The notes: a model not told the origin generated them from the sequence alone. A stretch of 64,000 nucleotides of DNA from Fibrobacter succinogenes (GCA_902776765.1 CACYRP010000012.1:1-64000); one strand, 5' to 3'. Positions 1 through 8,742 are shown, counted from the first letter of the stretch. Made by a program: numbers and translations.

Positions 1-1799
1 AGCCGGCTTTTCCTTGTGGTAAATCTGGAGAACGTCTTCGAGGCTGACCGGTTCGAAGTACAGCTTGTCGGAGGTATCGTAGTCGGTAGAAACCGTTTCG
101 GGGTTGCAGTTCACCATGATGGTTTCGTAACCCATTTCGCGGAGAGCCATTGCAGCGTGGCAGCAGCAGTAGTCGAATTCGATACCCTGACCGATTCTGT
201 TCGGGCCACCGCCCAAAATCATGATCTTCTTCGGGTTGTTGGAAGCGGTAGATTCGTCCTTGCAGTTGTAGGTGCTGTAGTAGTAGAACTGGTTTTCCAC
301 ACCGCTCACCGGCACTGCGCACCAGCCTTCGACCACGCCGAGTTCCGTACGCTTCTTGCGCACGTCCTTTTCGCGGATGCCGAGAATCTTAGCGATGTAC
401 TTGTCGCTGAAGCCGTCCTTCTTGGCCTTGATGAGGAGTTCGTCGGAAGGCAGGCGGCCCGGAGTCTTGAGCATTTCTTCTTCGAGTTCCACGAGTTCGC
501 GCATCTGCTGCACGAAGTAGGCCTTTTCGTAAGTGGCGGCGAAGATTTCTTCGTCGGTTGCGCCCTTGCGGATGGCTTCGTACATCTGGAAGTGGCGTTC
601 GGAAGAAGCGGTCTTCATCATTTCGAGGAGCTCTTCCTTGCTCTTCTTGTTGAAGTCCTTCGCAAAGCCGAGGTCTTGCCGATAGCCATGACTTCGCCCA
701 CGGCCTTCATCTGGGTGCCGAGGCAGTCATCGACGCCGCGGAACTTTTCGAATGCCCAGCGTGCGAACTTGAGCACAACGTAGTCACCGCTCGGGGTGTA
801 CTTTTCGAGGCTTCCATCGCGCCAGTACGGAATCTGGTCGAGGGTGAGGCCTGCAGCGAGCTTTGCAGAAATGAGGGCGATCGGGAAGCCGGTAGCCTTG
901 GAAGCAAGAGCGGAGGAGCGACTGGTACGCGGGTTGATTTCGATAATCACCACGCGGCCGGTCTTCGGGTCGTGAGCGAACTGCACGTTGGTACCGCCAA
1001 TCACGCCGATGGATTCCACAATCTTGAAGGCCTTTTCCTTCAGTTCTTCTTCGAGCTTCTTGTCGATGGTGAGGAACGGGGCTGCGCAGAAGGAGTCGAT
1101 GAGGCACTGGTGCGTCATGGAGAGTTCAAGACCGTTGGAGCAAATGGTGCGGAGTTCTTCCACGTTGTAGCAGAAACCGCCGCCTGCACCGCCCATGGTG
1201 TATGCCGGGCGAACGACAACCGGGTAGCCGATTTCGGCCACGATCTTTTCGGCTTCTTCCACAGAGTGGCAAATGCCGGAGCGCGGGGTGTCGATGCCGA
1301 GCTTCTGCATGGTTTCCTTGAAGACTTCACGGTCTTCGCCGCGTTCGATAGCATCGAGGTTCACACCGATGACCTTCACGCCGTACTTGTCGAGCACGCC
1401 GGCCTTGTTGAGGGCGCAAGCGAGGTTCAAGCCGGTCTGACCACCGAGGTTCGGGAGGAGGGCGTCCGGGCGTTCCTTTTCGATAATCTGGGTCAAACGA
1501 GCTACGTTAAGCGGTTCGATGTAAGTGGCATCGGCCATGACCGGGTCGGTCATGATGGTAGCCGGGTTAGAGTTCACGAGCACAATCTTGTAACCCTGTT
1601 CGCGCAGGGCCTTGCAAGCCTGGGTGCCGGAATAGTCGAATTCGCAAGCCTGACCGATCACCTCAGGATGACACTGAATAAAAAAGGCTGAACCAAACGG
1701 TTCAGCATTAAAATCAAAAATGGAAATAGCAATAGCAGCGGTTTCCGCAACATGATGGGCGCCGCAAGCGCACTTCATATTCATCGAAATTCCGTTCAT
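1..1799 (-). pseudogene. carB: carbamoyl-phosphate synthase large subunit, damaged and cut by the left edge
   Basis: CarB makes carbamoyl phosphate from bicarbonate, ammonia and two ATP for pyrimidine and arginine synthesis. The CarB signature is clear from about 1661 downward (VIGQACEFDYSG, NSNPATIMTDP, RPAYTMGGAGGG, NPRTSRSSALASKATGFPIA) and again in the second half (GGGPNRIGQGIEFDYCCCHA, MVNCNPETVSTDYDTSDKLYFEP). Three lesions are visible. The normal N-terminus with its ILGSGPI-type start is replaced by 46 unrelated codons (1662-1799). About 39 residues are missing from the first ATP-grasp domain at about 1095, where LID joins directly to SFCAAPF. The reading frame shifts at about 670, straight after GKT, where the usual FKEAxQKAxRSLE segment is missing. 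The second half is open in the other frame down to position 1. Either a decayed copy or an assembly fault; a working enzyme is unlikely from this sequence. Confidence 0.8.
1679..1706 (-). terminator. intrinsic terminator or attenuator inside the first 40 codons of the carB-region frame
   Basis: A perfect 8-bp stem GCTGAACC/GGTTCAGC with a four-base loop (1687-1706) is followed on the minus strand by CTTTTTTATT. It sits inside the translated frame upstream of the first recognisable CarB residue. This fits either an attenuator behind a leader peptide or the end of an unrelated upstream gene that has become joined to carB. Confidence 0.65.
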
Positions 1800-1835
1800 C
1801 TACTTTCCTATTTCGCAAAGACTTAAACTTGCGCA

Positions 1836-1864
1836 AATATAGAATATGTAAACGGACCTTTCAA
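1836..1864 (-). promoter_or_regulatory. sigma-70-type promoter for the carB-region transcript
   Basis: On the minus strand TTGAAA (1859-1864) and TATATT (1836-1841) are separated by exactly 17 bases. A GGAAAG ribosome-binding site and the ATG at 1799 follow. Confidence 0.6.
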
Positions 1865-1904
1865 CCGCCAGTATAAGAAAAAGATTTCTTTGTTTTAGCG
1901 AAAA

Positions 1905-2078
1905 TTAAAGAGCCTCATCAGAAGAGTTGTCGTTCACATCCTCTTGACATTCAGGAAGCGATGGACGATTCTTGCATTTTTCGCGAAGAGTTTCATAATC
2001 ATTATCTTCATATTCGTTGCATCCAACAAAGCCACAGACCGATATAGCAAGGAACAATCCCAAAAGAATTTTTTTCAT
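1905..2078 (-). CDS. small lipoprotein, 57 residues
   Basis: This short frame starts at ATG 2078 (MKKILLGLFL) and ends at TAA 1905. A Lys-Lys n-region, a hydrophobic core and the lipobox VGC give a type II signal peptide with the lipidated Cys at residue 20. The mature part is only 37 residues, acidic (NEYEDNDYE), with two further Cys that could pair. It is preceded by GAGGTC. No family was recognised. It lies alone between HU and the carB remnant. Confidence 0.7.
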   Translation of the reverse strand: MKKILLGLFLAISVCGFVGCNEYEDNDYETLREKCKNRPSLPECQEDVNDNSSDEAL

Positions 2079-2141
2079 ATAAGACCTCTAAGTTATTGAT
2101 TATCAATATAATAAACCATTCGCCGCACAATTTTGCAAGAC

Positions 2142-2170
2142 AAAAAAAAAGGTCGCCCAAAAGCGACCTT
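2142..2170 (-). terminator. intrinsic terminator of the HU gene
   Basis: On the minus strand the inverted repeat AAGGTCGC/GCGACCTT is followed by a run of nine T, just downstream of the HU stop. Confidence 0.9.
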
Positions 2171-2203
2171 CCCTTTGCGAAAAGCAAATCTAGCTCAGAG
2201 AAA

Positions 2204-2506
2204 TTACTTCTTAGCCGGCTTGTTCTTAGCAGCGGTTTCCTTGAGAGCTGTACCAGCCTTGAAGCCAACAGTCTTGGAAGCCTTGATCTTGATGGTAGCA
2301 CCAGTCTGCGGATTGCGGCCAGTACGAGCAGCACGGGACTTCACAGCAAAAGTACCGAAACCGATGAGCTGAACGTTGCCGTCCTTCTTGATGCCTGCAG
2401 CGATACCGTCGAGAACGGCGTCGATTGCGCGAGCAGCAGCAGCCTTGGATTCGATGCCAGCTTCCTTGTTAGCAAGCACAGCTTCAATGAGATCTTGTTT
2501 GTTCAT
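2204..2506 (-). CDS. hup: HU/IHF-family histone-like DNA-binding protein
   Basis: A 100-residue nucleoid protein that bends and compacts DNA as a dimer. The family pattern is complete: the N-terminal helix MNKQDLIEAVLANKEAG, then IGFGTFAVKSRAARTGRNPQTG, the beta-arm signature with its Pro that inserts into the minor groove, then a short Lys/Ala-rich tail (AAKNKPAKK). Ribosome-binding site AAGGAG lies six bases before the ATG. A TATAAT hexamer lies about 50 bases upstream (within 2550-2560) without a good -35. It is a single-gene unit with its own terminator. HU and IHF subunits cannot be told apart firmly here; the chain is closer to HU in length. Confidence 0.93.
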   Translation of the reverse strand: MNKQDLIEAVLANKEAGIESKAAAARAIDAVLDGIAAGIKKDGNVQLIGFGTFAVKSRAARTGRNPQTGATIKIKASKTVGFKAGTALKETAAKNKPAKK

Positions 2507-2612
2507 TTTTAACTCCTTGAGTCAGATTTGTGAAATGTTTGGTAATATTATACTTTTTTTTTCTTAGATAAGAGTAATTTAAAATGAAAAAAGTTTTTAA
2601 AACCCCATAAAA

Positions 2613-3740
2613 TCAAGCCTTGGGAGCCAGTCGGCCCGATTCTTCTACATACTGGTCGGCCCTGGTCCTTAGTTTCTCAATATAGACAAGGCATAAGCAC
2701 GTGAAGGGGATTGCGACCAAAAGTCCCAAAAAACCAAGCAGTTTACCCCAAATCGAAAGCGACAACAGAATCCCCACCGGCGGGAGGTTCATGGACTTTC
2801 CGACAATGTGCGGCACCAAGAAAAAGTCCTGAATAATCTGCACGACAAGGTAAATGGCAAGAATAATAACAGCCACTTCCCAGAACGGCATTCCCTTATC
2901 TAGAGCGTAAACCACCGCTAGCAGTAAGGCCAAGGGAATTGTCGTCAATTGCATGTACGGGATCATATTGAGCGCCCCGGAGAAAAGTCCAAAAGCAATT
3001 CCCATCGGAAGACCCATCACACTAAATCCTATTGCATACAAAACGCCAACCGTAAAAGCAACCATTGATTGAGCACGGAAGTACGTTCCCATAAATTTAT
3101 CTGTAGCACTTGCAAATTCGCCTGCTTCGCGGCGGTAACGGCGAGGAATCAGGCGACGGATTCCCTTCCTTATTTTATGCATATCAAGCATAATGAAGAC
3201 AAGGTACATAAACACAATTGCGGCACTCGAAATACCCATAAGAATCGTAGATGTCTTCGAAAGAATATCCCAAGCGCCCGGAAGAATACGGTCCGAAACC
3301 GTTTGGATAACGTTCCACACATCAAGCGATTCCAGCGACTCGGCAATACTGTTCCAAGAAATCATCGTTTTCACAGACGCCCACATATCCGCAGGCAAGA
3401 ACGTCATGATTCGATCGCTCCAAGTGGAATCTGTAAAAATTCTCGAAATAAGCGTTCCCAAATACTGGACTTCGTGCACAACTTTCGGAACAAAGAAATA
3501 CATACAACCGCCAATAATTATTGCGGTTCCCAAAAGCACGAGCACCACAGCAATCACACGGTATCTAAACTTTATCTGTAGTTTACAAACAAGCGGGTCC
3601 ATGATATAGGCAATCAGGAAGGCCGCAAAAAACGGAAACAAAACTCCGCTCAAATAATTCAACACGACAAGAGATACAGCAACGGCTACGGCAATCAGCA
3701 CATAGCGCATTACCCTATCAAGCGTCCAATTTCTCTGCAT
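2613..3740 (-). CDS. AI-2E/PerM-family membrane transporter
   Basis: 375 residues with about seven to eight membrane segments, typical of the AI-2 exporter/PerM family (COG0628). The paired N-terminal hydrophobic segments (RYVLIAVAVAVSLVVLNYLSG then FFAAFLIAYIMDPLV), the large extra-membrane loop and the C-terminal PPVGILLSLSIWGKLLGFLGLLVAIPFTCLCLVYI stretch match the family pattern. The substrate is unknown: relatives have been linked to autoinducer-2 or to Na+(Li+)/H+ exchange. It is the last gene of a four-gene minus-strand operon and its start overlaps the preceding stop by 23 bases, with GGGGGAAA as the ribosome-binding site. Confidence 0.85.
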   Translation of the reverse strand: MQRNWTLDRVMRYVLIAVAVAVSLVVLNYLSGVLFPFFAAFLIAYIMDPLVCKLQIKFRYRVIAVVLVLLGTAIIIGGCMYFFVPKVVHEVQYLGTLISRIFTDSTWSDRIMTFLPADMWASVKTMISWNSIAESLESLDVWNVIQTVSDRILPGAWDILSKTSTILMGISSAAIVFMYLVFIMLDMHKIRKGIRRLIPRRYRREAGEFASATDKFMGTYFRAQSMVAFTVGVLYAIGFSVMGLPMGIAFGLFSGALNMIPYMQLTTIPLALLLAVVYALDKGMPFWEVAVIILAIYLVVQIIQDFFLVPHIVGKSMNLPPVGILLSLSIWGKLLGFLGLLVAIPFTCLCLVYIEKLRTRADQYVEESGRLAPKA

Positions 3741-4506
3741 TTTTTCCCCCGCTATTTTTTAACACATATATTAAAAATAGAACAAGACCAAACAAAATGG
3801 AAGCTAGATACATATAGAATTCTTTTTTCTGCTGCGTTTTATCGCTCCAAAGGTGAACATAGCGGATTTCCATTTCGTCCGGAATGCCACGAAGCGTTGA
3901 ACTTCCACTTACAATTTCAAAAAACTTGGCGCTATTCAAATACGTTTTGCCGTCATCATTTTCGAGCCCCACCGACGAGAGCCACCATTCAGGCACTCTA
4001 AATTCACTAATGGCAAACTTGCTCACCGCAAAGCGTTCCTTAGCTCCCCCCATTAACAAATACGGAGCCGACGGTATATCCTTTTCTAAAACGCGATACG
4101 TTGCATAATCGCCCTTGCGCGTGTAAACCGGATCTTCTGTCAAAATGCGGAGCTTCATGGAATTCATGCGCTTCGAAGCCACACGAACTTCCAAAGAATC
4201 GAATTTCGTCAAATCGAAAGGTTCCAGGCGTTTATCCAAAGACTTTAATTTAAAGCCAACCCCGGCAAACGTAAAAGCCTTGCCAGAATGGATATTTACA
4301 GAAGCCGTGAGAAGCGTATCCATCGCTTGGACTTCGCTTGTTGAAAAACCACCGACAGCGCTGTCGTTCAACGGGAATATATCGAACGTTTTCCGCGGGA
4401 ACAGTTCAACATCGGCATCCCCGCATTTAGAATATTCATACCACCAAGCTAAAAGCAAAGCGGCAAAGACAAGCACCCCCACCCATTTGCCTATCCTATT
4501 TTTCAT
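3718..4506 (-). CDS. bitopic envelope protein with a beta-rich extracytoplasmic domain (unknown function)
   Basis: 262 residues. One membrane segment lies at each end (about 8-23, VGVLVFAALLLAWWYE, and about 233-250, LASILFGLVLFLIYVL), so the middle of about 200 residues should face the periplasm. The middle shares landmarks with the gene directly upstream: a D-x-A-x-GG-x-S motif (NDSAVGGFS here, DDNADGGTS there) and a later WWLSSVGL versus FWYDNLGV. Both look like a jelly-roll of the CBM11/CIA30 type, which is an inference. Strong ribosome-binding site AAGGAG. Not matched to a named family. Confidence 0.7.
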   Translation of the reverse strand: MKNRIGKWVGVLVFAALLLAWWYEYSKCGDADVELFPRKTFDIFPLNDSAVGGFSTSEVQAMDTLLTASVNIHSGKAFTFAGVGFKLKSLDKRLEPFDLTKFDSLEVRVASKRMNSMKLRILTEDPVYTRKGDYATYRVLEKDIPSAPYLLMGGAKERFAVSKFAISEFRVPEWWLSSVGLENDDGKTYLNSAKFFEIVSGSSTLRGIPDEMEIRYVHLWSDKTQQKKEFYMYLASILFGLVLFLIYVLKNSGGKNAEKLDA

Positions 4507-5224
4507 CGTACTCCTTTACAGGGTGGCTACGCCCAATCGCCACAACCATTAAGCCAAGAATCATGAACAGGAATATTCCATAAGCTTTATTACTGACCCC
4601 ACTCACAGAAATATCCCTGACGTTTACAACAAAATTCTTTCCACGAGGCTGTTTCCAACCTGCCGAAATTTCCACACGGGCTATATTTTCATGATGTGGA
4701 TTGTTGCGAGAACGTTTTACACCAAGATTGTCATACCAAAAATCGGGAATGTAAAGTTGTTCAAATGGAATAGCAACCTTGTTGTTTCCCGCTTTAACAG
4801 GCACTTCCTTCAAAAGCATCTTGAACGAACTTGGATTCGACAAATCGGTCACATCCGGGTCATACGACCAAACTTTAACATTGACTTCATCTGTTCCCGA
4901 AACATCCATGTCTAAATAAAGCGTATCGACATTTTTCCAGTTGTGGTAATTTTTTTCGCCCTTCGGGTCAAAATCAAAAACAAGCCCACACCAAGTCGGT
5001 TTCTTTTCGTCCACGCCCATTGCACACTGGAACGAGACAAGAGAATCGGACAAAGCGAATCGAACAACCGAAGTCCCTCCATCCGCATTATCGTCATAAG
5101 CAAAAGCTTTTGTTCCATCCCCTAACGGGAATACATTTTCAGCAAACCTCTCTTTCGGAATCATCACATAAATTGCAATAATAATAACAGCAATGATTCC
5201 CAAAATGGTATATGATTTTTTCAT
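4496..5224 (-). CDS. bitopic envelope protein, paralogue of the next gene (unknown function)
   Basis: 242 residues with an N-terminal membrane anchor (YTILGIIAVIIIAIYVMI) and a C-terminal one (YGIFLFMILGLMVVAIG). Between them is a beta-rich domain with DDNADGGTSVVRFALSDS and WCGLVFDF, resembling the opening strands of CBM11/CIA30-type sandwiches. It starts at the base next to the upstream stop and overlaps the downstream start by 11 bases, so the two are almost certainly translated together. They may form a heteromeric envelope complex with the AI-2E transporter encoded downstream. Function unknown. Confidence 0.7.
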   Translation of the reverse strand: MKKSYTILGIIAVIIIAIYVMIPKERFAENVFPLGDGTKAFAYDDNADGGTSVVRFALSDSLVSFQCAMGVDEKKPTWCGLVFDFDPKGEKNYHNWKNVDTLYLDMDVSGTDEVNVKVWSYDPDVTDLSNPSSFKMLLKEVPVKAGNNKVAIPFEQLYIPDFWYDNLGVKRSRNNPHHENIARVEISAGWKQPRGKNFVVNVRDISVSGVSNKAYGIFLFMILGLMVVAIGRSHPVKEYDEK

Positions 5225-5728
5225 TTACTCAAAAAATTTCCTTAAAGTTCTATTGTACTGGATCAAATCTAACGGATCTTCTTCAACAGGCTTTTCGCCA
5301 AACAATTTGGACACAAGCGCATCAATCCAATGAATAAAGAAGAAGTGGTGTTTCCCTTCTTTCGCCTGCGGTTGGGCCTTGATATCCAACGACCACTGCA
5401 AAAGTTGTTTCACAGTCGATGGCGGCATATGGAACATTTCGCAGCAAGTCGTCACGTAACCATCGAAGCCGTAATGCGGAAGCTTACCCTTCACAAGCGG
5501 CTCTCCATGGTCAATGCACTTTGGATTTTCGCACGGCGGATCCTGCACGTTTTTCTTCTTCAAATCTTCAAGCCACAATTCACGCGTCTTGTCTGAAAGT
5601 CCGCCATAAAAAGCGAACGTCTGATTGCACGGGAAATAAATGGAATAACACTTTGGGCAAATCCTCAGATCTAGATTGACAATTCTGAGCGCCTCAACAT
5701 CTGAACCACAAAAAGAACATTTACACAT
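5225..5728 (-). CDS. zinc-ribbon protein of unknown function
   Basis: 167 residues, the first gene of the four-gene operon that runs to 2613. The N-terminus has paired CxxC knuckles (CSFC at about 4-7 and CPKC at about 24-27), the standard four-Cys zinc ribbon. A second Cys cluster (CENPKC, later TTCC) suggests another metal site. No membrane segment or signal is seen, so it is probably cytoplasmic, while its operon partners sit in the envelope. It may be a regulator or a metal-binding assembly factor; nothing in the sequence decides this. Confidence 0.65.
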   Translation of the reverse strand: MCKCSFCGSDVEALRIVNLDLRICPKCYSIYFPCNQTFAFYGGLSDKTRELWLEDLKKKNVQDPPCENPKCIDHGEPLVKGKLPHYGFDGYVTTCCEMFHMPPSTVKQLLQWSLDIKAQPQAKEGKHHFFFIHWIDALVSKLFGEKPVEEDPLDLIQYNRTLRKFFE

Positions 5729-5748
5729 GTAGATTAATATAGATAATA

Positions 5749-5829
5749 GACGAAAGACGAAAGACGAAAGACGAGAGAAAATAGTGTTTAGGGGAAAGCT
5801 TTCCCCTGTATCTAGTAACTATTAACTAA
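5749..5829. repeat. heptad array (GACGAAA x4), palindromic hairpin, second heptad type
   Basis: Four tandem 7-mers GACGAAA (last one GACGAGA) occupy 5749-5776. A perfect palindrome AGGGGAAAGCTTTCCCCT follows at 5790-5807, then AGTAACT and ATTAACT units (5814-5827). It lies between the divergent starts at 5728 and 5840. Confidence 0.85.
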
Positions 5830-5839
5830 ATTTACCAGC

Positions 5840-6664
5840 ATGGCTAAAGTAGTTCAAATTACCGCAGAAAATTTTGAAACAGAGGTTATCAAGGCCTCCG
5901 AAACGCGCGCAGTCGCCATTCTCTTCTCATCCGCAGAATACCCAGATTGCGCCCCGTACTCTCAATTGGTAGGACAGTTTTCTACAAGCATGGACTTCAC
6001 GCTTGGCGTTGTCAGTTGCGACGACCGCGAAAACATGCGCCTCATCCAGATGTTCCGCGTACAGTCCGTTCCCGAAATCCACATAGTCGATAAAGGCCAA
6101 ATCGCAGACGTCATTCAAGGCGTTCTCCCCGAAGCAGACCTCAAGAAGCGCCTCGAAAAGTTCTACGTTTCCGACGAAGCCCGCTTTCAAATGGCTCTCG
6201 AAGACGCCATTGCTCAAAAGAACTTCGACCAAGCGCTCCCGATGCTCGACGAAGCGCTTTCCAAGAATCCAAACGACAAGAAGCTCCAACTCTTGTGGGC
6301 AAAAGCAAATCTTGAACTCGGAGACACTGCAAAGGCAAAAGAGATCCTTTCCAAGTTCACCGAAGCAGACGACCAGTACCGCGAAGCCAAATCTCTCCTG
6401 GAACTCCTCGATTTCCATGCCGAAGTCGCCAAGAAAGATGTTCAAGGCAAAGAAGCCATCGTCTATCACGAAGCCTGCAAACTAGCCTGCACCGAAGATT
6501 TCGAGAGCGCCCTCCAGGCATTCCTGAATTTGTACGTCGAAGCCCCCGAATGGAATAACGGCGCCGCCAAGAAAGCAATGCTCACGCTCTTCGGTGTTCT
6601 CGGCCCCAAGCACGAACTCACTTGGAAATACCGCGCGAAGCTAAACACGATGATGTTCATCTAG
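5840..6664 (+). CDS. cnoX: CnoX/YbbN-like thioredoxin-fold and TPR chaperone
   Basis: 274 residues. The first 110 form a thioredoxin fold (VAILFSSAEYPDCAPYSQ, then VQSVPEIHIVDKGQ with the cis-Pro). The usual CxxC is replaced by a single Cys in YPDC, so it cannot be an ordinary disulfide reductase. TPR-like helices follow (about 115-200) and the C-terminus AAKKAMLTLFGVLGPKHELTWKYRAKLNTMMF is the typical end of the YbbN/CnoX family. E. coli CnoX holds unfolded, chlorine-oxidised proteins and hands them to GroEL or DnaK. It is a stand-alone gene with its own terminator. Confidence 0.82.
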   Translation: MAKVVQITAENFETEVIKASETRAVAILFSSAEYPDCAPYSQLVGQFSTSMDFTLGVVSCDDRENMRLIQMFRVQSVPEIHIVDKGQIADVIQGVLPEADLKKRLEKFYVSDEARFQMALEDAIAQKNFDQALPMLDEALSKNPNDKKLQLLWAKANLELGDTAKAKEILSKFTEADDQYREAKSLLELLDFHAEVAKKDVQGKEAIVYHEACKLACTEDFESALQAFLNLYVEAPEWNNGAAKKAMLTLFGVLGPKHELTWKYRAKLNTMMFI

Positions 6665-6716
6665 GGATAGACCGGGCTTTCAGCCCTCTTAGAACTTAGT
6701 TGGCAGAACTTAGACA

Positions 6717-6753
6717 AGAAGCGCAGCTCAAAGAGCTGCGCTTCTTTGTTTTC
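6717..6753 (+). terminator. intrinsic terminator after the thioredoxin-TPR gene
   Basis: A 13-bp perfect stem (6717-6729 with 6733-6745, three-base loop) is followed by TTGTTTT. It may also work for the minus-strand gene ending at 6793. Confidence 0.88.
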
Positions 6754-6792
6754 ACAATATGTCACCGTCAGGAACCGGCGGAATTCAATACT

Positions 6793-8742
6793 TTATTTGC
6801 ACTTCGTATTTGCAAGGTTGAGCAAGTTCTTGTAAGCGGCCATACAACGTCTGTGATCCTTAGTGCCTTCGGTATATGAATAGCATTCGCCAAGCTTGGT
6901 ATTTGCCATATCACGTTCCTTGCACTTTTTCGGAGCCGATTCAGACTTCTGCACATTGTTCTGTTTCGGAGCCGGTGGTGGAGGCACACCCGGCTGATCA
7001 TAAGAGTACACAAACACTTCAATACGGTTGTTCTTCATGCGGTTATCCGGAGTCGTATTCGGGACGAGAGGTTCATCACCGCCCTTACCCGTTGCAATGA
7101 TGTCCTGACTCGGAATTCCGGCATTCACCAAATAGCCCTTGATTTCTTCAGCGCGCTTCAAGGCAAGAACACGACTTCTTTCCGGGCGATCAAGATTGTC
7201 CGTATGAGAAACAATTTCAATTTTCTTTCCATGATAATTTCTCAAGTGATCCGCAAGTCTTCTCAAACCTTCAGAAGATTCCTTCGTAAAGCGAGACTGA
7301 CCTACGCCAAAGGTCACACCCTGCAAAAGGAACTTTTCCAAAACAGTCTTGTTTGCAGAATTTGAAGAAGCAGCAGGAGTCGGAGCAGCCTGTGTCGTTG
7401 TAACAGTCGGCTTCGAAGCTGCATAAGACGGAGCATTCTTCACGCAACGGAGCTTATTCGTATAAGCATCACCATGCTTGAAGTATGGCGAGCCCTTTTC
7501 ACGAATAGCATTGTACTTCCAGTCCACATAAGTCATTTCATTACCGTTCTTCGAAGAAGTCCAGTAGCCGCGCTTGAAGTCAAAATTCAAGCTGCACGGA
7601 TTTTCCTTCGTGTCACGGTTGTTCCTCATGCGCTTGTCGTTTGCACGAAGTTCAAATTCCGTAGCCTTCGAGAAAAGCTGTTCGTATTCATACTGTTCCG
7701 GGACATGCCAACCACGCGGGCAAGCGCGTCCGAGGTTTCTCGCTTCCATTTCGTCCAAGCGATCGAGAACCACGTCTTCGGCCATCCATGTCTGGTCACC
7801 GATCTTAAGTGTTCTATAAGTCTTTCCAGCATTGTCCATCACGCCACCGAGACGATCTTTACAAGCGGCTTCCCAATTCTGGATGCAACGAACAGAGTAA
7901 CCATTCGCCTTGCGTCCCTGGAACGCAAAAGTTTCGAGGTTCTGGCCTCTAAAGCTCATGGCATCGGCACGATCTCCGCCCTTTTCATCGCCAAGCCAGA
8001 AGAACGCACGATTGCCCAAGTCTATATAGCGTTCGCCATCGACATAGTAACCACCATCAAGCACTCTAAAGCTATTCAAGTTAAAGTCCTGGTAGTTGAG
8101 ATCGTCACCCACCGGCAAGCTCCATCCATCAGGGCAAGCCTTCTTGGCTGCATTCCATGTATAAAGTCTACCGTAAGTTTCGCAATTCTGGGTATTGTTT
8201 TCGTAGCAATAGCTTTCCGGCAAGCGGAACTTCAAGTTTTCAGCCATCCACACGCGGCCACCGATCTTCACTGTAGAATAACGTTCGCCATCGCGGTTAT
8301 CAATCAACAAATTTCTAGCTTCGTCATACGTCGATGTGTTCTGGAACTTATTCGATGCATACTGCTGCTGAACCGGCTGAGTTGGGCGAGAAGCCATAGC
8401 AGCACGTTCTTCTTCAGAAATACTGCAATCATATTCCTGAGGAAGCTTACCAAAATAGTGGTTGTACTTATCCGGTGTAATCCAGATTTCACTGTTACCA
8501 ACAGACGAGCGCATAAAAGAACGCGGATAATTAGCGCATCTGAAAAGCACATTGGCGCATCGATCGTCCTTCTTTTCCGTTCTATAGGTATCCTCCATAT
8601 CCGGGCAACGCCAGTAGCACGAATTACCGAACATGTCATCAAAGCTACAAGCAACCACAGTTTTATCACTAGACGGGCCAGCAAAAACCGATTCTGCGGC
8701 AAGGAGAGTCGTTGCCATAGCTAGAACGCACTTTTTATTCAT
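6793..8742 (-). CDS. exported protein with two FISUMP domains and a C-terminal OmpA peptidoglycan-binding domain
   Basis: About 649 residues. I place the start at ATG 8742 (MNKKCVLAMATTLLAAESVFA, a clear signal peptide) because GGAGT lies just upstream; an in-frame start at 8763 is weaker. Two copies of the Fibrobacter succinogenes major paralogous domain (TIGR02145) follow: TVKIGGRVWMAENL...CPDGWSLP (about 160-290) and TLKIGDQTWMAEDV...CPRGWHVP (about 310-450). After a Pro/Ala/Thr linker comes OmpA-like TFGVGQSRFTKESSEGLRRLADHL...SHTDNLD...NNRIEVFVY (about 475-590), which anchors to peptidoglycan. The many Cys suggest periplasmic disulfides. Likely a wall-linked surface protein of unknown ligand. 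Confidence 0.88.
   Translation of the reverse strand: MNKKCVLAMATTLLAAESVFAGPSSDKTVVACSFDDMFGNSCYWRCPDMEDTYRTEKKDDRCANVLFRCANYPRSFMRSSVGNSEIWITPDKYNHYFGKLPQEYDCSISEEERAAMASRPTQPVQQQYASNKFQNTSTYDEARNLLIDNRDGERYSTVKIGGRVWMAENLKFRLPESYCYENNTQNCETYGRLYTWNAAKKACPDGWSLPVGDDLNYQDFNLNSFRVLDGGYYVDGERYIDLGNRAFFWLGDEKGGDRADAMSFRGQNLETFAFQGRKANGYSVRCIQNWEAACKDRLGGVMDNAGKTYRTLKIGDQTWMAEDVVLDRLDEMEARNLGRACPRGWHVPEQYEYEQLFSKATEFELRANDKRMRNNRDTKENPCSLNFDFKRGYWTSSKNGNEMTYVDWKYNAIREKGSPYFKHGDAYTNKLRCVKNAPSYAASKPTVTTTQAAPTPAASSNSANKTVLEKFLLQGVTFGVGQSRFTKESSEGLRRLADHLRNYHGKKIEIVSHTDNLDRPERSRVLALKRAEEIKGYLVNAGIPSQDIIATGKGGDEPLVPNTTPDNRMKNNRIEVFVYSYDQPGVPPPPAPKQNNVQKSESAPKKCKERDMANTKLGECYSYTEGTKDHRRCMAAYKNLLNLANTKCK

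Noticed and set aside
1905..2078. Bacteriocin or leader peptide for the 57-residue frame
   Set aside because: The lipobox and signal peptide explain it better; no immunity or export partner is near.
5749..5776. GACGAAA array considered as a CRISPR remnant
   Set aside because: Units are 7 bp without spacers of regular length, and no cas gene is present.
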